Assembly (NCBI GenBank): GCA_025800395.1
Contig: JAOXRU010000280.1
Coordinates: forward strand, 1 to 64,000
DNA: 64,000 bases
Source: Flavobacteriaceae bacterium
GTDB lineage: Bacteria > Bacteroidota > Bacteroidia > Flavobacteriales > Flavobacteriaceae
Direction of reading: 5' to 3'
A program made the position numbers and the translations under genes. Below are positions 47,692 to 56,252 of this stretch, piece after piece (position 1 is the stretch's first letter; each line of letters starts with the position of its first letter). Below the pieces are notes generated by a model that saw nothing but the letters and a program-made list of their open reading frames with translations, searched no databases and was not told where the DNA came from.

Positions 47692-50691
47692 TTAAAATGA
47701 AGTGTTAATGCCGATGTAAAAAGATTTTAGTGTTGGGTAAGCATTGAGCTCTATCCCTGCAGTTCCTAAAGGATTACCATTGTCATTTCCAGATAATTCT
47801 GGAGTGAATCCTGAGAATTTCTTGAATATTAATGGGTTCTTGGCAGAAACATATACACGTACCTTGGTGAAGTGTTTTAGGATGTCTTCTGGTAGGGTGT
47901 AGCCTAAAGTGATATTGTTTACTCTAAAAAAATCTCCTGATTCTAAATAATAATTGGATGACAAGGGCACATTGTTAGAGGCAATTGGTCCTGTGTTGCT
48001 TGGCCTGCCAGAAGTCCATCGGTTGTTAAAAACGTCTGCTTCGATATTCTCATTGCCAAATCGTTGTGCTTTCTTACCGTTGTATACCTCGTTACCAAAG
48101 TTTCCAAAGGTGTCTACAGTCAAGTCAAAGTTTCTGTAGTTGACACCAAAATTGAAGTTGAAATAATATTTTGGGATATAAGATCCAAAAAATCTTCTAT
48201 CGCCTTCATCGGTTACCCCATTGTTGTTGTGATCGACATAAATAAACTCTCCTTGGTCGTCGATGCCTGCTACCTCGTACAAGAAGAAGCTACCCAATGG
48301 TTGGCCTTCAGCTATCTTTTTGGTGTATTGGCCATTGTCTATAAATCCACCTCTTTGCTCGTTGAAGTAGGGACTCAAAACTTTGGTTAACTCGTTTTTG
48401 TTGTAAGAGAAATTTCCTCCTACAGTATAGTTCCAATCTTTGTTGATGGTGTCTGCCCAATTTACGGATAGTTCAATCCCTTTGTTGGATACTTCTCCAA
48501 CATGTGCGTTGAATGGATCGAAACCAAACACATCTGGCAATTGTAATTGCAAGGTCGCATTGGTGTTGGTGCGATTGTAATAGTCGAATTCTCCCTTTAG
48601 TTTGTTGTCAAACAAGGCATATTCTAGACCGATATTGAATTCGTTGGTGGTCTCCCAGCTGAGATCTTCTTGTACGGTGCCAGTTATGGTAATTCCTTGC
48701 TGCAAATCTTGTCCACTACCAAAGGCGTAGAAACCTCCAGAGCCTGTTCTCGCAGTAAGTACATTGAATGCCACATTTTGGTTTCCTAACTCTCCGTAAC
48801 TTGCACGGAGCTTAAGCAAATCGAATAAGCTGTCTGCCATAAAGCTTTCTTTGCTTAATACCCATCCGGCACTTACGGCAAAAAAATTTCCAAAGCGGTT
48901 GCCTTTTTGAAATTTACTAGAACCGTCTCGTCTAAACGAGGCATTCAACAAATATTTGTTGTCGTAGTCATAATTGACTCGCGCAATATAAGAATACAAA
49001 CGGTCTTTAATGCTCAAAGCACCCCCAGAAAGCTGGGTATTGTCTTCATCTCCGTTGTTCAAATTGAAAAGAAGATTGGTGTCGGATGGCACATTGTTGC
49101 GAGTGCCTGTTAGGTATTCTCCGCTATTTTCTTCCGCAGTGAGTCCAAGGGTTGCTTTAAAGTTGTGCAGCTCGTTAATGCTTTTGGTAAAGGTAAAGTA
49201 GTTGTCCAAAAACCAACGATAATTGTTGGTGTGGGTTACTTTTAATCTGGTTTTTGCCGGATTGTCTATGCCTCCTTCAAAATTACTTTCTGAGTTGGCT
49301 GGGTTTGCTGCCAAAAAAGCCCCCAAACGATCATCAAACCTACGAAAACGCCCATATTCCGCATCTATTGAAAAACGCGAGGTAAAAGTAAGCGGGTCTA
49401 TGACTTTATAATCCAGCTTAAAAGAGGCTTGCAATCGAAGCCATTTTTGCTTTTCCTCGAAGAATGTACCGCCTATTCCTGGGTTTCCTACATTGTTGAA
49501 GGCTACGGATGATCCAAATTTACCGTTTTCATCTCGCAATGGCACTATGGGAGATTGCTTGTAGGCCATTGTAAACAAATTAAAACTCTGCGGATTGGCA
49601 CTTGCCAATTGTGCACTGATGTTGTGCGAGAATTTTAGGTTGTTACTGATTTTGTAGTTGAGGTTGTTTCGCAAAGTCAATCTGTTAAAATCATGATCTT
49701 TTAAAATCCCTTCTTCTTCGGTAAATCCTGCGCTAAAAAACGATTGTATTTTTTCAGAACCTCCCGACAAAGAAAGATTGTAATTGGTGATACGCCCAGT
49801 TCTAGTGATCTGATCGAGCCAATTGGTGTTGTATGGCTGGTCAGAGCTAAAAAAGCCGCTAGTATCGTTGTCGTTGGAAGGATTGTCATCTCGACGCAAA
49901 TCTCGTTGCAAAGCCTCGTTGCTGTAAATCACAAATTGGGAAGCGTTAGCCATTTTTACATCACTAAGTATATCCCTAAAACCAGTAAAGGTGTCAAAGC
50001 TCAATTTCATTTTTCCGTCTTTCCCCTGTTTGGTAGTAATCATGATTACCCCATTTGCACCTCGGTTACCATATATTGCAAGAGAGGCGGCGTCTTTCAG
50101 TACATTCATCGAAGTTATATCGGCAGAGTTGATGTTATTGATGTTGTCTGTGAGTACTCCATCTACAACATAAAGTGGATTTCTACCTCCCTGTATGGTT
50201 CCCAATCCACGGATGATTACAGTAGAGGCTACCCCAGGGGCGTCCGAGGCAACAACTTGTACCCCAGCAGCCTTACCTTGCAGGGCTTGGGTAATATTGG
50301 TTACAGATTCTTTTTGCAAAGCATCTCCTTTTACTTGGGCTACCGAACTGGTCAATATGGTCTTCTTTTGTGTTCCATACCCTACTACTACAACCTCGTC
50401 CAATTGTGTCAAATCTTCTAGCAATACTATATTGTATTTGTTATTGGAGTTAATCGTTACTTCTTGGGTAGTAAAACCAACATAGCTCACTACCAAAACA
50501 TCACCTTCGCTGGCTTCTAAAGTGAAATTTCCGTCAAAATCGCTCTGTGTGCCTTTTGTAGTGTTTTTGATAATAATCGACGCCCCTAATAATGGCATAT
50601 TATCATTCGAAACTACTGTTCCCGTAATTACTTTTTGGGAAAACACAGCTTGCACAAGCAATGCGCAAATGATAAATATTTTTATTTTCAT
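47692..50691 (-). CDS. SusC/RagA-family TonB-dependent outer membrane transporter
   Basis: 999 residues. A signal peptide (1-18) is followed by a carboxypeptidase-D-like domain (VITGTVVSNDNMPLLGASI to VEDLTQ, about 20-95). The TonB box LDEVVVVGYGTQKK comes next, then a plug domain (GKAAGVQVV; LYVVDGVL; YGNRGANGVIMITT) and a 22-strand barrel. It pairs with the adjacent SusD and imports oligosaccharides using TonB energy. It is the first gene of the degradation operon. Confidence 0.95.
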   Translation of the reverse strand: MKIKIFIICALLVQAVFSQKVITGTVVSNDNMPLLGASIIIKNTTKGTQSDFDGNFTLEASEGDVLVVSYVGFTTQEVTINSNNKYNIVLLEDLTQLDEVVVVGYGTQKKTILTSSVAQVKGDALQKESVTNITQALQGKAAGVQVVASDAPGVASTVIIRGLGTIQGGRNPLYVVDGVLTDNINNINSADITSMNVLKDAASLAIYGNRGANGVIMITTKQGKDGKMKLSFDTFTGFRDILSDVKMANASQFVIYSNEALQRDLRRDDNPSNDNDTSGFFSSDQPYNTNWLDQITRTGRITNYNLSLSGGSEKIQSFFSAGFTEEEGILKDHDFNRLTLRNNLNYKISNNLKFSHNISAQLASANPQSFNLFTMAYKQSPIVPLRDENGKFGSSVAFNNVGNPGIGGTFFEEKQKWLRLQASFKLDYKVIDPLTFTSRFSIDAEYGRFRRFDDRLGAFLAANPANSESNFEGGIDNPAKTRLKVTHTNNYRWFLDNYFTFTKSINELHNFKATLGLTAEENSGEYLTGTRNNVPSDTNLLFNLNNGDEDNTQLSGGALSIKDRLYSYIARVNYDYDNKYLLNASFRRDGSSKFQKGNRFGNFFAVSAGWVLSKESFMADSLFDLLKLRASYGELGNQNVAFNVLTARTGSGGFYAFGSGQDLQQGITITGTVQEDLSWETTNEFNIGLEYALFDNKLKGEFDYYNRTNTNATLQLQLPDVFGFDPFNAHVGEVSNKGIELSVNWADTINKDWNYTVGGNFSYNKNELTKVLSPYFNEQRGGFIDNGQYTKKIAEGQPLGSFFLYEVAGIDDQGEFIYVDHNNNGVTDEGDRRFFGSYIPKYYFNFNFGVNYRNFDLTVDTFGNFGNEVYNGKKAQRFGNENIEADVFNNRWTSGRPSNTGPIASNNVPLSSNYYLESGDFFRVNNITLGYTLPEDILKHFTKVRVYVSAKNPLIFKKFSGFTPELSGNDNGNPLGTAGIELNAYPTLKSFYIGINTSF

Positions 50692-51014
50692 AATTAAATA
50701 GTTAAAGTTGAGTCTTTCTTGTTATTAAAATTAGAAAATAATCAGATGTAGTAATTTGAAATTTATCAGAAACGATGCTAACATGCTGTTTTGCAGTTTT
50801 TAAGGATTGTGCAGTATTGTAAAATTAACATATTGATGTGGTAATGATGTGGTGTTTGTAATGTGATTTGTGGACAACTCTAAAGAATTTGATAATTTAT
50901 AACCACCAAAAATCTATAATTAATGTTTTTATCCCTTTTTTTTAGCAATTCTGCAATATACTGACTCAGATAGAGACCGAAATCCTTCAAATTTATGGGT
51001 GAAATGCGACCATT
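50692..51014 (-). promoter_or_regulatory. Regulatory region upstream of susC, with tandem TGATGTGGT repeats
   Basis: The 323-base gap has no gene and must carry the PUL promoter on the minus strand. TGATGTGGT occurs twice (50834-50842 and 50845-50853) with an 11-base period, one helical turn apart. This is a candidate activator site for the LuxR-type regulator encoded upstream. No clear TAnnTTTG is recognised. Confidence 0.4.
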
Positions 51015-53825
51015 TTAGAGGTTTGTGAGAAAATTGGATAGATTTTCATTGTTGGGTATACCCAACTTCTTCCGCAAACGATACCGATGTAGTTCTACCC
51101 CTCTAACAGAAATACCCATCAAAGGGGCAATCTTTTTGGAGGTTAATCCTGTTTTAACATAAGCACATAGACGCAAATCTTTAGTGGTGAGTTTGGGTTG
51201 TATTTGCGTCAGCTCTTTAAAAAATTTACCATTGAGCTCATTAAAATTGGATTCAAATACTTTCCAGTTGTTGTTGCTGCTAATATCTTTTTTGGTACTA
51301 TGCAATATTTTTTTGGTACGCGAACTATTGGGCGACAATGCTAAAAGGCGTTCTAATTCGTTTTGCAATACCATGATGATTTCGTTTTTGCGAATAACCG
51401 AATCGGTCGAATTGATCAATTCCCGTTGCTTGGATTTTAGTTCTTTTTCTAAGTTTTCTTTCTCTAACTGGCTAATTCTCCTTTGGGTTTTTCGAATATG
51501 CAATTTCTTCAATGCCAATTGTTGCTTGCGAACTCTGTATTGGTTCATGCGGTATATCGCAAATATAATAGCAAGAAGCAACAAAAAGTAACCAAAAAGA
51601 GCAAAGTTGGAAAGGTACCATGGAGGTAAAATTTTAAAGTTTAAGGTGGTGCCTCGGTCGCGCTTGGTGTCTTCTTTATTAAAAATAGATAAACTGTAAT
51701 TGCCATAGGGTAAATTTTGTAGGGTTAACTTTCCTTTCGAAATTTGTCTTAGATGTGAAAGTCTACCATGCAAGGTATAGAAATGATTGGCCTTTACTAT
51801 TGTGGGGGTATACAATTCAAAACTTAAGCTTTGTGCCTCTGCAAAGGGAATCTCTAAGAGCTTGCTGTCTATGCCATATTGTTTTTTGTTGCTATAGATC
51901 CTATCAAATATTGGAGGAGGCGCTTTGCGGTCTTGTCTATTGTAGAGTTTTGGAATGTCTATAACCGCAAATCCATCGTTGAGATTGAGGAATCCCAACG
52001 AATCATTTTGAATAAATAGTTTTTCGTATTTAGATACCAGTCGATTTCGTATTTCTGCCGCATCTAACGGAATGATTTTCGGTTTGGTTTTGTGGTGATA
52101 ACTTATACCGTTGGAACCATCTTCTTCTACAAACAACCAGCCTTCTGGTTGTTTTCGTATTAATCGTTTGCCTCTGTATTTTTCGAAAAGCGCAAAAGGT
52201 TCGATGCGATTTGTTGCCTTTTGGTACTGAAACCATTGGTTGGAATTATAAAAAACAATACGCGCATCTATACGATAAATCTTGGTTTTGTATTGTGTAA
52301 ATTCGGCATGGTTACTATATTCTCTTAGGTCTATGGCGGCACGATAATCTGGTCGTAATGCGATCTTATACAAGCCTTTGTATGGGTGAGTTGCCCATAT
52401 TGTAGTATTGGTTTCGTAGGTGATTTTATCTACTGGAAATTCGATGTTTTGTATGGGATGGGTCACCCATTTTTCGGCCTCTTTTCTAAGCAAACTCAAT
52501 CCGATATAGGTGCCTAGCAAATATTGTTCTTGTGTTCCAGGGATGGGATGAAAACTATAAACCCCTTCCGAGGCTTGTCCTATTTTTTCAAAACGATCTT
52601 TCCGAAAGAGATAGGTGCCTTTGTTGTGCCCACAAAAGAGCTGTCCGTTTAGAATACTGAGATTCCATGCGTGTCCTTCCGATCCTTGTATAAATTGGAG
52701 TTGCTGCTGTTGGTCGAAGGTGTATACCCCAGTATTGCTTGCCAAAAAGATCTTCTGATTGTAATATACCAAATCGTATACCGTGCCCAACAGTCCTGTA
52801 TAGTCTTTATAATACGAAAAAGGACTGCCCAAGTTTATCCGCGCCAAGCCATTGTCTAAGGCACACCACAATTGTCCTTCTAAACTAGCCAATCCCAAAA
52901 TGGTATTGTTTTGCAAACCAGAGCTTTTATTGATATATTTGGTAGTCTTCTTGTGCCAATCATATAATAGTATGCCATTTTTGATAGTACCAAAAGCGAT
53001 TTTTTCTGCACTTACAAACAAAGTTTTATTGAGAATGTTGTTTTTTAAAAACTGGTTGATCTTTTGAGGTAAAGGATTCAAACGATGATTCGAATAGATA
53101 AAACCACCTGCTTGTAGGTCGTAAAAAAATAGCGCATTGGTGTCAAATGAAGCAATATTGGTGATGTTTTGTAGGGGAGAGGGCAGTGGTATCCAATCCA
53201 AGGGTAAAAGCTTGTCGCTTACCAATTCTTGCAAGCCCCGTTGCCAGCAGCCTACTATCAATCGACCTTGATATATGGTGATATTGGAAACATCTTGACT
53301 ATTGTCTACCTTGCGGATTTGTTTGCCATCATAAATATAAATTCCCGAAAAAGACCAAAACAAAATATCGTTTTGATATTTTACAATTTGCCAAAACTCA
53401 TCGCTTGTAAAATGGGAATCTTTTTCGAAAAGATCGCTCAAAGAGGTGTATTGTAGAATGCCATAAGTGTCGGCTTTCCAATAACCAAATTCTTCATAAG
53501 ATCCGGTATAGATAGTGTCGTTTTCGACAAAAACAGATCGAACTATGGTTTTGTTTGGAAGTTCAAAAAGCCGCCATTGCTCTCCGTTGTATTGCAGTAG
53601 ACCCTTGTTATTGGCAAAATAAATCGTGCCATTTTCGGCTATATCTACGCCCCAATTCTGGTTATCTGCTCCGTAGTCGCGAATGGAAAATTGCTCCAAT
53701 TCAGGCTGCAAAATTTGCGCATAAAAAGGAAAGCAGATGCAAAAAAAAGCCACGAATACACCAAAATGCTTAAAAAGATCACTACGCTGTAAAAACATAT
53801 CGTGCCAGGAGTTTTTGGGAGACAT
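51015..53825 (-). CDS. Membrane-spanning beta-propeller sensor with LuxR-type DNA-binding domain
   Basis: 936 residues (a start at Met10 is also possible). Signal sequence, then a periplasmic two-propeller-like region built of repeated short strands (GLLQYNGEQWRLFELP; GKQIRKVDN; LPYGNYSLSIFN), ending with a Y_Y_Y-type domain. There is one membrane helix (about 720-745), a long coiled coil (KKLHIRKTQRRISQLEKENL), and a C-terminal LuxR helix-turn-helix, LTSKKIAPLMGISVRGVELH. The layout resembles HTCS proteins but lacks kinase and receiver domains. It probably senses an oligosaccharide and activates the SusCD operon directly downstream. Confidence 0.85.
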   Translation of the reverse strand: MSPKNSWHDMFLQRSDLFKHFGVFVAFFCICFPFYAQILQPELEQFSIRDYGADNQNWGVDIAENGTIYFANNKGLLQYNGEQWRLFELPNKTIVRSVFVENDTIYTGSYEEFGYWKADTYGILQYTSLSDLFEKDSHFTSDEFWQIVKYQNDILFWSFSGIYIYDGKQIRKVDNSQDVSNITIYQGRLIVGCWQRGLQELVSDKLLPLDWIPLPSPLQNITNIASFDTNALFFYDLQAGGFIYSNHRLNPLPQKINQFLKNNILNKTLFVSAEKIAFGTIKNGILLYDWHKKTTKYINKSSGLQNNTILGLASLEGQLWCALDNGLARINLGSPFSYYKDYTGLLGTVYDLVYYNQKIFLASNTGVYTFDQQQQLQFIQGSEGHAWNLSILNGQLFCGHNKGTYLFRKDRFEKIGQASEGVYSFHPIPGTQEQYLLGTYIGLSLLRKEAEKWVTHPIQNIEFPVDKITYETNTTIWATHPYKGLYKIALRPDYRAAIDLREYSNHAEFTQYKTKIYRIDARIVFYNSNQWFQYQKATNRIEPFALFEKYRGKRLIRKQPEGWLFVEEDGSNGISYHHKTKPKIIPLDAAEIRNRLVSKYEKLFIQNDSLGFLNLNDGFAVIDIPKLYNRQDRKAPPPIFDRIYSNKKQYGIDSKLLEIPFAEAQSLSFELYTPTIVKANHFYTLHGRLSHLRQISKGKLTLQNLPYGNYSLSIFNKEDTKRDRGTTLNFKILPPWYLSNFALFGYFLLLLAIIFAIYRMNQYRVRKQQLALKKLHIRKTQRRISQLEKENLEKELKSKQRELINSTDSVIRKNEIIMVLQNELERLLALSPNSSRTKKILHSTKKDISSNNNWKVFESNFNELNGKFFKELTQIQPKLTTKDLRLCAYVKTGLTSKKIAPLMGISVRGVELHRYRLRKKLGIPNNENLSNFLTNL

Positions 53826-53872
53826 CGAAGTAGCCCGTTAGTTTCGCTATAAAAATAAGCAATTCTTATATG

Positions 53873-54050
53873 ACGTGAGTTCGATATAACTTACGCACAC
53901 AGTTTATTTTGATTTTCTTAGGCTAGGCGTGGCTTTGAAGGGCTATTTATAGCTCTAAAAGATTACAACGACGCATAAGGAAAGACAAAATAAATCTATA
54001 GAAAGCCTTATAAACAGCAATCTTTGGTTCAAAAAGCCTTGAATTATACC
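53873..54050 (+). repeat. MITE-family copy in the 53.8-55.4 kb repeat region
   Basis: Starts ACGTGAGTTCGATATAAC and keeps the full interior: CTTAGGCTAGGCGTGGC, GGGCTATTTATAGCTC, then GAAAGCCTTATAAACAGC and CAAAAAGCCTTGAATTATAC. It is collinear with the copy at 57735 over about 180 bases. The right inverted end is missing. Confidence 0.7.
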
Positions 54051-54397
54051 ATATCTAGTTTGAAATGCCCATAAAAGAAATAGATGATTTTTTTCTTTAT
54101 AGCTAAATGAATATAAAATGCCACCACACGAAAGGATTCGTGCGGAAACCATAGTAGATTTTAAAAGTAAAAAGACAAAGTTCGAGACAAAAATTTGAAG
54201 CATAACCTTTGTTGCGTTGAAAATTTTTAACGATGAAATTTGCTTTTTTACGCAAAAGATACCTGGTATTTTATGTTTATATAGTTATATATAAAGAAGA
54301 AAAATCAAGCATAGTCTCAGCTACGGTTTCTTTTTGTTCTAAAATAGAAAGGAAAAAAGGGTTATTTGTTGGGGTGATTTTAAACTAGATATGCTAT
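54046..54397. repeat. Large palindrome-ended repeat containing a REP-like unit
   Basis: Left arm ATACCATATCTAGTTTGAAA and right arm, read inwards ATAGCATATCTAGTTTAAAA, bracket about 350 bases. Inside, 54121-54150 is the inverse of the REP-like 30-mer found at positions 1-30. The right half, with AAAATAGAAAGGAAAA and TTGGGGTGATTTTAAACT, also recurs at 55099-55156. No gene is present. Confidence 0.5.
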
Positions 54398-54623
54398 AAA
54401 ACAAGGGTCTCCAAAGAGAAACAACCAAAAGGGTCTCAACGAACATACTTAGATTTTTAGAAAGAACATCAACAATAATAAATTCAGTATTATATTAAGG
54501 ATATGGGGGGCGTGAGTGAATTCTTTAGTGAAAATATGGATATAATTAAGGTGTTTAGTATGCCTTTACCAAGATTTTTTTTGTAAATGGGCGAGTAAAT
54601 GTTGCATAAAAGCAAAAACGAAA

Positions 54624-54662
54624 AAAACCTCAATCTACTTATTTATAAGTAATTGAGGTTTT
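54624..54662 (-). terminator. Terminator downstream of tRNA-Leu
   Basis: An 11-bp stem AAAACCTCAAT/ATTGAGGTTTT is extended by TACTT/AAGTA around a 6-base loop. On the minus strand a T-run follows. It lies 4 bases past the tRNA 3' end. Confidence 0.85.
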
Positions 54663-54665
54663 GCA

Positions 54666-54750
54666 TGGTACTTGAGGTGGGAATCGAACCCACACTTCCG
54701 AAGAAACTGGATTTTGAATCCAGCGCGTCTACCAATTCCGCCACTCAAGC
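54666..54750 (-). tRNA. tRNA-Leu (anticodon CAA)
   Basis: 85 bases including an encoded CCA. Acceptor GCTTGAG/CTCAAGT, D-loop with GGTAGACGCGC, anticodon arm CTGGATTCAAAATCCAG with CAA, a long variable arm (TTTCTTCGGAAGT) as expected for class II tRNA, and T-arm GGGTTCGATTCCC. Discriminator A fits leucine. Confidence 0.95.
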
Positions 54751-55098
54751 AATTATTGGACTGCAAATCTATAAAAAATTCCATTATCACAAATAAAAAA
54801 AGCAAAGAAAAATATCCAGGGAAACTTCATCTCCAATAAGGTCTTCTTTTACAGTAGACTGTAGCGGTGTGGAGTTGTCAAATCTCCATAGCCACACTAA
54901 GTATCTTGTACCCAAACCCGCGATAATTTTCTACAGCACCATAAGCTTTCCTATAAAGACAGCAAATAATCTCGCAAATCTGTTTGTTCGTTTAAATTCA
55001 TTTTCTTTTATGATTTTTTTTAAACTATCTTTATGGAATCTATAAAAAAGCACTTCAATACGTAATAGATTTTGTAATGCGTAATTCGGGATTTATTG

Positions 55099-55156
55099 AA
55101 ATAGAAAGGAATAAAGGGCTATTTATTGGGGTGATTTTAAACTAGAAATGGTATTA
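55099..55156 (+). repeat. Right arm of the ATACCAT-type repeat
   Basis: GAAATAGAAAGGAATAAAGG, then GCTATTTATTGGGGTGATTT, then TAAACTAGAAATGGTATTA. It matches the right halves at 34872-34908, 54346-54397 and the interior of the MITE at 4330-4373. The left arm is not found. Confidence 0.6.
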
Positions 55157-55474
55157 GATAGCACAATAGTGTAGCGATATGGAGAAATGGAGCAAAAATA
55201 TTTTATAAACCAACAATAGATTTGCGAGATTATTTACTGTCTATCATATAGGGCATCTATGCATTAAAATCAATAGTTACGGTAAAAGGATGCGATCGTT
55301 TTTTTGTGGTTAAAGTAACATTTGTTACAGAGGCTTCTGTACCGACTTTGTAATTTTGAGTGGTTCTAAATATTAGTGGTTTGCGAATCCAAAATTAGAG
55401 CAAATTGCATACGATGAGTTACGCCAAAAATAGAATATAGCCACAATTTTAATTTAATTTATAAGCATATTATT

Positions 55475-55993
55475 ATGAAAAAAATCCTATTAGTAATTCT
55501 TGTTGGTTTTAGCTTCTTTAATTGTAAAGACAATCCTAAAAAAGCAGATCCTTATAGCAAGGCAACTGCTAAGGAGAAAACAGAAGCACCTGCGCCTAAA
55601 GAAGAAAAAATTCCTGTAGAAGGCACCTTAGTGGAATTGGAATCTGACGATATGATGAAGTACAACAAAAGTGAAATTCGTGTGCCAGCCGGACAAAAAG
55701 TGACACTTGTGCTAAAACATGTTGGAAAAATGTCTAAAGATGTTATGGGGCACAATTTTGTGTTGCTAAAGCAAGGGGTAGATATGGCTACTTTTGCTGG
55801 TGTGGCATCGGCCGCCAAAGACAACGATTATATCCCTGCGGATACTAAGGATATAATTGCGCATACCAAAACCTTAGGAGGTGGAGAAACTACTTATATT
55901 ATTTTCGACGCTCCAGAAAAAGGAACTTATGAATTTCTATGCAGCTTCCCAGCGCACTATGCCATGATGAAAGGACAGTTTATTGTAGAATAA
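55475..55993 (+). CDS. Azurin-family blue copper lipoprotein
   Basis: 172 residues. Lipobox FFNC (Cys17) is followed by a linker rich in Lys, Glu, Ala and Pro (about 18-48), then an azurin domain. The copper ligands are His93 in MGHNFVLL, Cys156 and His161 in FLCSFPAHYAMMKG, and Met165. It would carry electrons in the periplasm or at the outer membrane. A rho-independent terminator follows, so it is monocistronic. Confidence 0.93.
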   Translation: MKKILLVILVGFSFFNCKDNPKKADPYSKATAKEKTEAPAPKEEKIPVEGTLVELESDDMMKYNKSEIRVPAGQKVTLVLKHVGKMSKDVMGHNFVLLKQGVDMATFAGVASAAKDNDYIPADTKDIIAHTKTLGGGETTYIIFDAPEKGTYEFLCSFPAHYAMMKGQFIVE

Positions 55994-56030
55994 GTTAAAG
56001 TTTCGAACGGAACAATATTTTAAGTGTTTA

Positions 56031-56062
56031 AAAAGAGAATCCCTTACTCTGGGATTCTTTTT
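56031..56062 (+). terminator. Terminator after azurin gene
   Basis: Stem AGAATCCC (56036-56043) with GGGATTCT (56051-56058), loop TTACTCT, followed by a T-run. It is about 40 bases past the stop codon. Confidence 0.9.
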
Positions 56063-56252
56063 TTTATCGCCCAAAGACTGCCTAGAACAATATGCCAGTT
56101 CCTACATAAGAAAATAGGGGTCTTTTAGAATTTATACGAAATACCAAAAACCATAGTAATGGTTATATAGCTTAGCTTAGTGAATTTTAGGGTTTATTTC
56201 TTTTATCTTTCGAAAAATGTTACCTTTGGTTATCATCTTCTAAACCAACGAT

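Larger units (their letters stand above)
54398..55474. other. Gene-free interval around tRNA-Leu
   Basis: Apart from tRNA-Leu, its terminator and one repeat arm (55099-55156), no coding region is supported. The sequence is AT-rich. The last 200 bases before 55475 should hold the azurin promoter, but no clean TAnnTTTG is seen. Confidence 0.5.

Noticed and set aside
51015-53825. Hybrid two-component system regulator of the PUL
   Set aside because: No histidine kinase, ATPase or receiver motif is present after the membrane helix, only a coiled coil and a LuxR helix-turn-helix.
53955-54203. Open frame of 82 codons in the repeat island
   Set aside because: It runs straight through the MITE and REP-like repeats, so any coding is accidental.
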